From: Holothuria scabra
Taxonomy: Eukaryota > Echinodermata > Holothuroidea > Aspidochirotida > Holothuriidae
Length of the DNA stretch: 64,000 bases
Assembly (NCBI GenBank): GCA_037179385.1
Contig: CM074181.1
Span: forward strand, 51,780,297 to 51,844,296
Reading direction: 5' to 3'
Below the pieces are notes generated by a model. That model had not been told where the DNA came from, did no database searches, and saw only the letters and a program-made list of their open reading frames with translations. The translations under genes and the position numbers were made by a program. How positions within the stretch are numbered: position 1 is the stretch's first letter; each line of letters begins with the position of its first letter. Positions 1 through 10,700 of this stretch are shown piece after piece.

Positions 1-2020
1 TTGATACTTTTCCACACCTGTTTTTCAATTGTTACTTTTCTAGAAGAATTTGGGATCATTTACAGAATGCCTCCTGTAGTATTGATGTTCAGACGAGTCT
101 TCGATTTTGTTGGGTGGTAATACTGATCGCCCATCTAATTTAATACTTATATTGGTAAAAATGTATATTTTTGTTTGCAAAAAGAAAAAAGGACACCCGA
201 CTGTCCACGGAGCTTTTGTTTACATGAAAAATTGTTTTTTGCTGCTCAGGTCTGTTTTTAAGAAAAATGTGTTAGAAAATGTTTGGGAGAAATACTGGCT
301 CTCCCCTGGATGGATTTGTTTAGAGATTAATTTAGAAATATGAAACTAACGTATCAATCTTTTAAGTTATCTTTTTGTATCATGCATTCTTATCTTAAAA
401 TTCATTCAAAGTTTTGTTTCATTTTATTATACATTCTTTTGTTGTGAGCTTGAGTAAAGAAAATGTTAAGAGCAATAAAGATAAAAAAAAAATATTTGAG
501 AAATATCTCAGAAAGATACTAAGAAGAGGAATGGGAAGAAATTTTTGAGATCTAGCTGTTCAATTAGTTTGCTTATGCCTCAAAAAAGTTGTTCCTTAGA
601 GCGACGTCAGTCCGACATAAGACCTAGGCCAACCTCCGATCACTACCGGGCCCCAATCCGACCGGTTAGACAAAAAACCGACCTCCTACCGACGGCAAAA
701 TGTGCACATGGTATACGTTTTTACCATACCTTTCATTCACATCCAGGTTTATTCAAATTTCTATTCAAGAGCCCTGCATAATGTCTTTCAGAGTCACACT
801 CACAACCATGATTGCGTTACGTTCTATGTATATGCGTCATAGCCAAGAAATGTAGGCTACCTAGTTTTCAGTGAATTCATGCAAAGTAGTTTTACATTTA
901 AAATGGAATGAAAACTATGACTGCGCATGACTATGACTACTCTTTCAAAGAGAAAGAGTTGTTCGGTCATTTACACAGCCTGTGTAAAGGTATACAATTT
1001 TGTGAAAGCAGAGAGACGCAGCTCCCTGGTTAATGTATATCGATTGGCCCAGTCAGTTATAAATTAGTATTGCTGTACCAAGTAACAGCTAGAGTGAGTC
1101 GTATAAAAAACCTTAAGTCAGGAAAAAAGTGTTTGTGGGGGACGAATGCTCCCCTTAATCCCCACCCCCCGTAATCCCGCCTATGTTTACAGTATGTTCA
1201 ATAGGCTATTTACAATATTTACACCAAACAGAAACCAAAGTCCCCAAGAGACCAAACCCCAGCACGTCCGCTCTCTTCGGAGACCAGGACTGGGCAAATA
1301 CAGGTGCAACTTGCCCGTGGCTGCCCGGAGGTAGCTGTGACAAAGGATAGCCTCATTATTATTCTCACGTTTAAACAAACTCTACAACCGGATGCAGTTT
1401 TAAGTCCTACCCAGAAGAATTCAAGTAATCTTCTAAAATCCTCCCTGACAAAGAGCCGTTCGGGGAAACCAAACTATGAAACTGCTTCCAAATGAAGCTA
1501 CCACTAAAGGACAACAATTTAAGTAACTTGTTTCAATTTTTAAATCGCTACATGCATGATAAACAGTGAATCGCTCAATATTTTTTAGATTCAAACACCC
1601 TCCCCCCCCCCCCCCCAAAAAAAAAAAAGTGAAAATGATGACATTAGATTTCATCTCAGTCTTCAGGGAACCAATAAACCTCCTCTAATCGATACACTCT
1701 AAAAACATCCTGGTCACATTTGACCAGGCCACCAGTGCCGGCCACCATTTTTCCATTCTGTAACGTTTGGCCCAGTACTTTTGCTGTGGGACTTAACTGC
1801 TACTAAAACACAACTGGATCCAAACCCAATGTGAAAGGACAGGAAAAATCAACGGACAGAATTTGTTAACTTTCAATTTTTTTTATTTTTTTTTTGTATT
1901 TAAAAAAAAAGTTAACTGTCTATAGTTCAAATACCACAAACAACACAAACTATGTACAGGACAAAGACACATATACTAGTACCTAACTATTTACATTATT
2001 ACATACAAATGGTTAACAGC
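1..2020. other. Intergenic stretch without a recognisable gene
   Basis: I see no credible coding exon here; open frames are short and lack protein-like composition. The stretch holds a GC-richer patch at about 598-700, a 15-base C run at 1602-1616 followed by an A run, and at about 1405-1520 one diverged copy of the dispersed repeat that also occurs at 6060-6330 and, inverted, at 48400-48490. Confidence 0.6.
1405..1520 (+). repeat. Dispersed repeat, copy 1 (empty-site paralogue)
   Basis: Shares the string GAAACCAAACT, then a short gap, then ACTGCTTCC and AAGCTA, with the sequence flanking the inserted element at 6139-6290, and with the inverted copy at 48400-48490. All three also share a preceding GTCCT or ATCCTCCC block. 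This copy has no insertion at the equivalent position. Identity is moderate and the element class is unknown. Confidence 0.5.
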
Positions 2021-2029
2021 ATAGCTGCT

Positions 2030-2103
2030 GACGCACTGCGTAAAGGATGACGATCTGCAAAAAAGGTGACGCACTGAGTAAATCATGGGGACGCACTGCG
2101 TAA
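2030..2103 (+). repeat. Short interspersed direct repeats of GACGCACTGCGTAA
   Basis: The 14-mer GACGCACTGCGTAA occurs at 2030 and 2090, with a one-base variant at 2068. Spacing is irregular (38 and 22 bases), so this is not a clean tandem array. No function is evident. Confidence 0.6.
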
Positions 2104-2229
2104 CTGCTGACGTAAGAGGTGTTGCATTGTACACTGCAGCTTGCTAATTAGAAAACCTTCAAAATTATTTTTAAGTCCGAAAACCAAACCAAGTCCACGT
2201 AACTACATCAGGGAGCTGCCATAGCACCT

Positions 2230-2705
2230 ACAGCACGAATCTCCAAATTTGAATTTACATGAAAATTTCGTGAAATCATTCTGTTTTCATTCATTCATAA
2301 CATAGGATGGGCCTCAAATGTGGTTTTGTGCAAGGAAGATTTGCATTTTAATCTGCCGTAAAGAAGTATTGAGACTCCTATTGTCGTTCTAGTTGGCTAG
2401 ACAGATAGTATTGTATACATGTACTGACCAAAACAAGGAAACGCTGTAGGCTTCGTGCTGAGCTTGGTTTGTATGTCCAACGGTGTGCCCCACAATCCAA
2501 TGCGGTAACGAATTACCGAACTCGCTTATCGCAGTGCTACTTTACGGCTGATTAAATTTTTTACACCAAAAGGCAATTTAGACACAATCCACTGCACGAA
2601 ACCGCACTTTAGATCCGTCATTATGTTATGGATTGATTAAGAAAGAATGATTTCACCAAATTTTCATGCAAACTCAAATTTTGGAATTAGTGTTGTAAGT
2701 GTGGG
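2230..2705. mobile_element. Inverted-repeat (fold-back) element, copy 1
   Basis: The arm at about 2240-2370 (with GAAATCATTCTG and CATAACATA) is an imperfect reverse complement of 2545-2700 (with TATGTTATGGATTG and GAATGATTTC). The two arms enclose about 170 bases. A second copy of the right arm lies at 20697-20850. The pattern suits a non-autonomous DNA transposon; there is no coding capacity and I could not fix the ends or a target duplication. Confidence 0.55.
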
Positions 2706-2899
2706 ATTGGTTTGTTTATCTCGACTTTATTTGGAGGATGTGCGCATGTGCACAGCCACCACAAGGAGTTATACCGAACTGGACTCGTTTATTGGAGGTG
2801 CTCAAATCGACTTTCCAGGCTCCATAGTAGTGCAGTAAGTGATGAGGAATCCTCAGGCTATTGGCTCATCGAGGAATCATACCACGAGGAGCGTGGGTG

Positions 2900-3538
2900 A
2901 ACACTGTATGGTTTTGCCTTCTCTTTGACTATGTGCCCCGATGCTAACGAGGCATAGGTGTGCTACTAGCAGAATTGGGAGATTAGTGCTGGCATGTCTC
3001 GTTAGCATCTGGACCAGAGTGTAGGCCTGTCAGCCCACTGCAGGGATCGGGGTTGGACTGGTATACAATGCTCTGCACCACTACTCGACTGATGAAACGA
3101 GCAGTCTTGGGCAACTTCCTGAATCCAGGGAGTTGCAACACCCTGCTGAATTACACTTTTCCAACTTGATTTGATTTACTTTTTCACCAGTATGAGCCCG
3201 GCCTTACTAGGGCAGCTCACCGCCGCTGTGAATTGCTGAATATGCAAGTAAAATTTAAATTTATTACAGGAAGGTGCTTGAAAGATCTGTTTGGTTCTAT
3301 TTTTCTTACCACATCTCCGCTATTCTACCTGGATGATGATTTGCTGCAGTACGGTAACGTACGGGTGGGGGGTCGTTGATCTGATATGCGGATTGGGGGA
3401 AATTTCTTTCCACTGACAGCCGGAACCCTGGATTGTTTCCCAGACTGGATTCATCTGAGCAACTGAGCAATCCACCCATACAAACGTGAACGCACACGAT
3501 ATGTACACATTTTTTTGGAGGAACGGGTTTGTAGTTAA
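2900..3538. other. Stretch without a recognisable gene
   Basis: No coding, RNA or clear repeat signal. The word CAGGGAGTTGCAAC at 3126-3139 recurs exactly at 26268 and 28812. Confidence 0.5.
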
Positions 3539-3957
3539 AGAGTTTGAAGGCTAGTAAGGCCCCTGGGCCAGATGGGGTCCACCCAGCCATTTTACGTGAA
3601 TGCTCTGAGGTTTTGTCAGTTCCTCTTTCCATCCTTTTTTCATGCAGAAGTGTCTGGATTCAAGTTTTGTTCCTAATGAGTGGCGGGCAGCAAATGTTAC
3701 TCCAATTTTTAAAAAGGGGGATCGAAGTTGGCCTTGCAATAACCGGCCTGTCAGTTTAACCAGTGTTGTGTTCAAAGTTATGGGGTCTTTAATTAATTAA
3801 GGATAGTTTACTCAAGTAATTTTTAGATAATGAGTTACTTAATCTGTCACAGCATAGTTTCCTGCCAAATAGATCTTGTGTTACTAACTTATTGAGCTTT
3901 CTTGAAGATGTCTCTTCATCTCTTGATTCTGGGTATGGCTCGTCGATGTAATTTACC

Positions 3958-4499
3958 TTGACTTTTCAAAGGCCTTTGATGAAAGTACCATTAGGTAGAC
4001 TTATGGTTAAACTGCGTAGGTTAGGTGTTCAGGGCAATTGTGCAGATTGGATAAATTCGTGGCTTCATGATAGATCTCAGAGAGTTGCTATCAATGGTTA
4101 CTTCTATTCTTGGAAAGAAGTCACAAATGGAGTACCACAGGGTTCTGTTCTTGGCCCACTTCTTTTCTTAATTTTCATCAATGATATTGATAGCTCTCGT
4201 ACATCTTGTATAAAAAGTTTGCAGATGATACTAAGCTTTATAGGAAAATTAGTAGCAATTTGGATGATGCCGTTCTGTTGCAGAAAGATATGGATAGGTT
4301 ATTTTCTTGGTCTCAGACCTGGCAAATGTCCGCCTTTGATGCAGATAAGTGTAAAGTCCTTCATTTTGGTCCTAAAAGTTTAAGCTATAATTATAACATT
4401 AATGGTAGTGTTTTAAGTAACGTCACTTTCGAGAAAGATCTGGGTGTTGTAATTACTGGGGATTTAAAGTCTGAAGCCCAGCTAGGCTTCAGTTATTAA
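3958..4499 (+). pseudogene. Reverse transcriptase fragment of CR1 copy
   Basis: Two overlapping frames carry RT palm motifs. The first (3958-4200) reads through VNGVPQGS-type and [10 protein letters not shown] segments. The second (4206-4470) carries [11 protein letters not shown] and SWSQTWQMS. The frame change near 4200 corresponds to small indels against the copy at 24428-25831. It also lacks the aspartate-bearing YLDFSKAFD box in frame because of a disruption near 3945. It is a dead remnant, with the downstream part deleted. Confidence 0.85.
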
Positions 4500-4630
4500 A
4501 GCGGGGCTTCATCTGGGCATGAGCTGGGAAAGACTAGCCCAGCTGGACCCCACGAATGGGTCCCAACTGGGGCCCAGCAAGTAGCTCAGCTAAAACCCAA
4601 TTGGGGCCCAGCTGGGCATGTTGGCTGGGT
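4472..4630. repeat. GCCCAGCTGGG palindrome-rich insert inside the CR1 copy
   Basis: The segment is dense in self-complementary words such as GGCCCAGC, AGCTGGGC, GGGTCCCA and TTGGGGCCCA. It replaces the C-terminal part of the CR1 ORF2 in this copy. Its word structure resembles the CATATGGG palindrome element around the other CR1 copy (22488-22690 and 25963-26075), with a different central tetramer. No target duplication was identified. Confidence 0.6.
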
Positions 4631-4745
4631 TGGGGCTGCTTGTTTTGGTTTGGTCGGTGGTTTCGGACTTTTGAATAGGGTTTGGACTTCAGGGTATCTT
4701 ATGGGGCCTTGGCCCTCCTTTGCCCTTCAACCTATTCTGTTATGT

Positions 4746-6055
4746 TACAAACAAGCACAAACCACACTCACATTGACGCACACTTACATAAAACATATAA
4801 ATGGCACATTATAAATGCAGTATTATTACTTTAATAGACGGGACTAAAACTTGCAGGTTTCTCGAATTTCCCCTATGTGATTTCGAGCCATATTATTGTG
4901 TATCACATTTGATTATTCTGTCTGCTGTTTTTTAATCTACCTGAACTGTGTATTGTCGAGGGAAAACAATCATTCATGTTTCCCCACGATATTTTCATCG
5001 GGGCCAATTGCCCCATGCAGCCTGAGCCTCGATCGACGTCCTTGGATGACATCATCAAGTACTCAGTTCATCCACATCGACTTCTGGCATATTAGGCAAG
5101 CTGACATATCAGCACATCGATGATCCATTTGATAAATGAAAATCGGCGGCGGTTCCAATTAATCTACAGCGCCCAGACCGTATAGCTGTGAATATGACCG
5201 GAAGCCATGCGATTTTTGGATCATAAACACTGTGCCAGGCGTATGCCAGCCTGCTTTGCTTTGATTTTTAGTTTTGTTGTATTGAATTTTTCATTCGGTG
5301 AACTTTATTTTTGTCAATCGTGTGACTGCTTGTATAGTCTTTTGTATTTTAGTCCTTCCTCCACCCCCGTCGCAACCTCCATATGTTGTCGTTTCAATTT
5401 GTTGATGCAAAGCGAATACTAAGTTGAACTTTACGCTAGCTTCAAACAAGGGTCTTTAACCTGCACCACAGAATGAATTTTCAGGAAAGGTCAAGTAATA
5501 AGAGTACATGAGTGGAAATCAAACACAGGTACACAGATGACTGTGCAGGCAATCAGCTGTCTCAGCGTCTGCTACGTACTGCTATGGTTTAACATATCTA
5601 CTGCATGCAGAGACTGTGAGTTATGAATAGTAACACATATTGCAGGTAAATCAAAAACATTCGAAAACTGAATTCACCATACAAATTCATCCATTGTTGT
5701 TGCCTAGTTTTCAAGTTGAATTCACCAAGTGTAGGCCTGACTAGCTTAAACTCAAGAAAAGAGCCAGCTGATACAAACTTCAGTTCATAGCCGGCACAAA
5801 CGAATACTTGAGCCTGCCTAAAGTGAACGTAGGCTAGGCCCATAGAGTAGGATAATAGGAACTATATCGTGCTCTATGGCTAGGCCATAGAGCAGACTTA
5901 GGCCTACTAATTAATAACCAATCAAATAGGCTACTGTAAAAGTTAGCCTCTGGCGTACGCCTACGCATAAGCCTAGTCTGTACTGTGTACAAAGAAAGGC
6001 CAGTAAACAGCAGGCCAAGGCCTACATAAAATAAACAGGAAAACTGTGAAGTTTG
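4746..6055. other. Stretch without a recognisable gene
   Basis: No supported exon. The only local structure I note is a small hairpin at 5871-5893, with ten-base arms GCTCTATGGC and GCCATAGAGC around a three-base loop. Confidence 0.5.
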
Positions 6056-6059
6056 CAAA

Positions 6060-6330
6060 ATGCTTCGCCTGCGTAATGTACTTTTTCCAAAGTCCTCCCG
6101 ACCCTCTGGCAAAGGACTGCTCAGCGAAACCAAACTTGGGCTCTAATTTAGAATCCGTGCCCGGAACTGCGTCATAGCTGCACGGTTAGGGGTTACGTAT
6201 GCATAGTAATAGGTTAGGGTTACGTACGCATGGAAGTTGTGAAGTGAGTAAAATTATGTCTACTTCCGGGCACGGATTCTAAATTAGCACCCAAACTTGA
6301 ACTGCTTCCCAAAGAAGCTATTAGTATCAT
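6060..6330 (+). repeat. Dispersed repeat, copy 2, interrupted by a short transposon
   Basis: The block with CCAAAGTCCTCCCGACCCTC and GGCAAAGGACTG, followed after the insertion by AACTGCTTCCCAAAGAAGCT, matches copy 1 (1405-1520) and the inverted copy 3 (48400-48490). In the other two copies the left and right halves are contiguous. Confidence 0.65.
6139..6290. mobile_element. 152-bp inverted-repeat element with 9-bp target duplication
   Basis: Perfect 23-base inverted arms lie at 6143-6165 and 6265-6287 (outer part CTAATTTAGAATCCG). The sequence CCAAACTTG is present at 6130-6138 and again at 6291-6299, giving a perfect 9-bp target-site duplication. The inside has two copies of a GGTTAGGG-TTACGTA-GCAT unit. 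Nine-base duplications are typical of Mutator-like elements, so a MULE-type MITE is the best guess. It has no coding capacity. Confidence 0.85.
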
Positions 6331-7741
6331 GGCCACTGAAGGACAACACTTACCGACCAACCTCACTGCGTTCAGACCATTTACATTATTGGTCTGTCAT
6401 GTATGGCTCCATTCTAGACTGGCTGAAAATCTTGAACAGATACACATGATCATAGCCAAAAGGCCTGTACTTACATTTCACAGGCGAGGCTTAGTGATGA
6501 TGAAACGCCCCAGTATGCCACATTAGTGCTATTCTCCTAGACTGGTGCTGCTACATTTTGTATTCACAGACTCACAGTTCAGTTCACAGTCACGCCCACC
6601 GTTGTGCCTTCTGTTTTGTGAGCAGGTTTCACTCAGACTACAGTGACAAGTTAAATGTAGGCCTAGGCTAGGTTAGCTAAAAACCTAAGAGAAACATTTG
6701 CAGTAGGTCTACTTTGTATTGAGTGCCCGGCATAAGGTGTGCAGAGCAAGCCTGCTGTTGGTGAATAAAATTAGCTACATGTATGCATGGTGAGTCAGCA
6801 GTAGTCATAAACAATCAATCTATTTAATAAGAACATTCAGCATTTGTATAGCCTAGGCCTAGCTAGACTGAATAACATCACAGATAAGTCTGTTTGGCTA
6901 TTTTCAGAAATTCACAAGTGGATAGAAACATGGAGGCAGAAAAATTTGGATAAACCTCACCAATATTGATGCTATTGATAGTAGATACTGTTGGTCAAGA
7001 TTCTTCTTGACAATGAGAAAAATTTTTGGAGGTTATATGCTGATAAATTTAATCATGTGTTTGAGCATACCTGTAGGCTGTGGCATACTGTACATGTGCA
7101 GTGGTTGCCCCAAACTTGTTTTGATACAGCAGCTAAATTTCAAATGTTCTCCTTATTTCTCTTTCAAATGTGTTTCATAACATTAGGTGGACAAGTGCTT
7201 TGGAGCATACAAACCATGATTTATCTAAAATGGTTCCCTGCATTCTGCTATCTCCCACCCCATCAGGGAGCAACAAGATTGTTTGCCTCAACAAGCAGAA
7301 CAATTTATTTCCTTTTCTAACTTTCCTTATTTTGGGGTCAGTTGGGTGACTTTCAACTGCAATTTGGTTATATCCCCATCCAAATGCCTGATTCACTGAT
7401 TTGTAAATTGTAATGATGTTCCAGAACTTAAATATTGCACATTCTAGGTTAACCAATTAGGGGCAAAATATTGACTCATTGTTCTCAAGAGCCTTTCATT
7501 AAACCTGATTGTCTACTATGTCGCTAGTTCAAGTCGTGGGTGGGGGGGGGGGGGGGAGAGAAGGGGATTGCACTGGATGTTTCTAAACTTTAGGTATGAT
7601 ATTTGTTGCTTGTATGATGCTAGTCACACTACTGACCAAATTATAATTTCATTGAATGTAATCCAGTCATGTCATACAGTGACATTCATTCTGCATTATT
7701 AATCATTTCTTAAATTTTTTCTTTTTTTTCTTTTCATGCAG
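6331..7741. other. Upstream region or 5' intron of the glycerate kinase gene
   Basis: No coding exon is supported. The last bases (pyrimidine-rich tract then CAG, ending at 7741) look like a 3' splice acceptor. This stretch is therefore probably an intron separating an unseen 5' untranslated exon from the first coding exon. There is a 15-base G run at 7542-7556. Confidence 0.45.
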
Positions 7742-7774
7742 ATGGCTGCTAAACTCTCATCAAGTACAGTATGA
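7742..7774 (+). promoter_or_regulatory. Upstream ORF overlapping the GLYCTK start codon
   Basis: Directly after the inferred acceptor AG at 7740-7741 comes ATG GCT GCT, an ORF of ten codons ending with TGA at 7772-7774. The main ATG is at 7771-7773, so stop and start share the ATGA overlap, with a second in-frame ATG at 7774. This layout is compatible with termination-reinitiation or leaky scanning, either of which would lower translation. It depends on the inferred splice site being used. Confidence 0.5.
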
Positions 7775-10700
7775 TGCATTCTATAAGAACAAAGTCAGTT
7801 CATCATTTACTCAAAGACTTTTTGCATTGCCAGACAAGAATACCATCATCATTGCTTGGAAGATTCCAATGCACCATCCTTACTCCAGAGTACTCTTATG
7901 TCACATCCTCTGCACCAATGCATTGTGTACATAGTTTATACCAAGGAGATGCTGGTGGGAAGAAACAAGTGGCCAATGCCATCAAAATATTTCAAGCTGG
8001 GATTGATGCTGTTTTACCCTCTCAAATGGTAAAAGATGCACTGCATGTTGAGGGCTGTAAACTAACAGTCAATGAGAAAACTTACCAGCTGAAACACAAT
8101 GTGTACATTGTAGCATTTGGCAAAGCTGTCACTGGGATGGTGCAAGCTGCAGAAAAGCAGTTGGGAGAACATATTGTTCGTGGAATTGCAAGTGTCCCAG
8201 TCGGGATGAAGAAAGCATTACAAGATGCTGGTAGAAGGTTTGTACTGTCAACACCATATGTTAGTTTCTTTCTGTGAAGACCAGAAAGCCCAAAGGCTTC
8301 AGTTAGTGATTCCTTGCAAGAAGAGTCTGAACTCTTTATTTGATCTAGACTCCATCTTGCTATGGTGATAGCACGCCTACAGTGTTCATCATAGATATCG
8401 CGATTACAGGCAATTAAGGACACTTTTGCAGATTTACTGCTGGTGACCTCATATGATCTGGAACATCCACCAAAATTGATATGGTTCTATTCCTAATACT
8501 AGGGTTCTAGCACTAATACTATTTGCTTACAATCCTGCTTCTGCTACCACCATTAACATCCCCATCCAACACCCAAAAGCAGGGATTCTGCCAGAAAGTT
8601 AGAAATGGGGTGGGGGGGAGGGAGGAGGAGGCGGGGATTTATTAAGTACTGCCTAACACCCCCAAGTCCAAGTTGATGGTGCCCTTGGTCAAAGTTAGTG
8701 GGTTCCAGAGGATAAAGGCTTGCTTCAAGGCCCCTACAATGTACAATGTGAAGGCCATGTACTGTAAGTTCAAGCATTGCTGCAAAGGTGTCCTCTACTT
8801 AAATAAGAAACCAAGACATTGACTTTTTTATTTTGGAAATGAAAAGAGGGGAAATACATTCCTTCTGTTGGAAAGGGGGACAAACCCCCTCTTATTCCTC
8901 CCCCTTTACTGAAACACTGACAAGTGTATCCCCAGTCTTTAGCCACTTTCCCCAAAGCAGGAATTGATGGAAATTCCTTGCTCTACAGAGATGCTTGACA
9001 GCTGAACAGAGCCAAGTGGGTAACTTTTTTGAGTCCATCTGAAAATTACTTGAGTCAGACAACTTCCTGGAATGGAAAATCAGAAACTCAGTTGGAAGTC
9101 ATCAACGTAAAACTCCTCAGCATGAAATTTTAACTCAGCTGAACAAGTGTAGTTCCTGGAAAGTGTAGTGCCTGGAAATGTAGTGCCTGAAAAATTTCCA
9201 ATATCCAATATTTACAGAAGAGTTGAAAGTTCATGTAAGGTGTATGGGGATTGTCTAAGTTAGACCATTTGTCATTGGTATGTGAAAAAACTGAACACGT
9301 TTATAAAAATTTGTTTAAATATCAAAGGGGATTATCTTAGTTTGACCATTTGTCATTGGTATGTGAAAAACTTTACAGGTTTGGAAAAATTTGTTGAAAT
9401 TTCATGAACCTACTGGATGAGCTGAGCCACTTTAAGTCAATGCAAAGTAGGAGATCAAAACCAAAAAAATTTTAGGGGGACTTCACAGCCTTTGCGTCCC
9501 CCCCCCCCCCCCCCAATCCCTGGCTATGGGCCTGCAAAGTGCTTTACCTGACTAGATTTACAATAAAAACTGGATTAAATTTTGATTAAATTGACACTTG
9601 GTAAATGGGAATACTCAATTACTATCTCAAATCTTTGCCCTTTTCTGTGTCTTTGATGTTGATATGAGTTTTATTTCACTTTCAGTGACTTGTGGCCAGC
9701 ACCATCATCCAGGGTTACTCTGATTGAAGGAGCAAAGAACAATATCCCAGATGAAGACTCACTCAGAGCTGCTGGACAAATTTTAGAACTAGCTAAAAGC
9801 TTGACAGAAGACCATTTACTACTTGTTCTCATTTCAGGTGAGAATACATGATACATGTAAAATCATCTTTTTACAGCAGAGTGTAGAAATGGGAAAGATA
9901 TGTCACAGCAGGGGAGGAGGTACTCCATTAGACAAATCTGATCAGCACTTGTGTTTAGTGACTGTGAGCAGCCATTAGTGGAGTCCATCAACCTTAAATC
10001 ATCATTTATTGGCTGTAGACATGACATGACGAAATCTAGCCTGATGCTCTCCACATAGCAACGCGGTGTAAATAATGCTCTCATATCCCACTGACCAGTG
10101 ACCGCTCTGCTTATTGATTGACTATACTGAGATAACAGGACAAAGATCCCTTATGTAGTCAGTCATAGGCTATATCTTCATACAGTAGACTCTTCTGGCT
10201 ACCTATCTGCAATTACCCGGAAAAAGGCCTTGAAATCTGGGTTTTTAGAGTATCAGGCAAGTTAGCCTAATGAATTTAAAAGCCTTATATTAAGTGGAAT
10301 TGGAAGAATCAATATACAATTTAGTGTACAACCATCCATGATACAGGTAAGCAAGGAAATTCAAAGATTAAAAGGTGATAGACCCCAGTTATGGCCCACT
10401 GAAATTGGACCATCATTTGCTGCCTGGATTCGTCTGTAGGGATTATAGGGCAAAAGCAGCCACCCATAACTAATTTTAAAACAACTGCTAAAATCTCACA
10501 TTTTTTTCCTATTTCCCTTCAAAGTACAGTATATCTGTATAGGTGTTTCATAGTCAAGGAATTCAAGTAGATTTCACAATTTGGTGAGAGAAATGTTTTT
10601 GCATGACTTTCAAGTGCCATTCATGAAGTAGGGTATTATTAATATAATCAGAATTTGGCATTTTTCATTACAGTTTGTGTACTTTATAATATACATGTAT

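Larger units (their letters stand above)
3539..4745 (+). mobile_element. CR1-like LINE, truncated and internally rearranged copy
   Basis: From 3539 to about 4471 the sequence matches the reverse transcriptase of the longer CR1 copy at 22690-25962. It starts at the segment reading KASKAPGPDGVHP and ends soon after the FADDTKL catalytic box. It is broken by frameshifts and stops. At about 4471 homology stops, and roughly 560 bases of the C-terminal coding region are missing. In their place lies a 158-base palindrome-rich segment with GCCCAGCTGGG words. Homology resumes at about 4629 with the 3' untranslated region, including TTATGGGGCCTTGGCCCTCC, and ends at TGTTATGTTA. It cannot be active. Confidence 0.85.
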
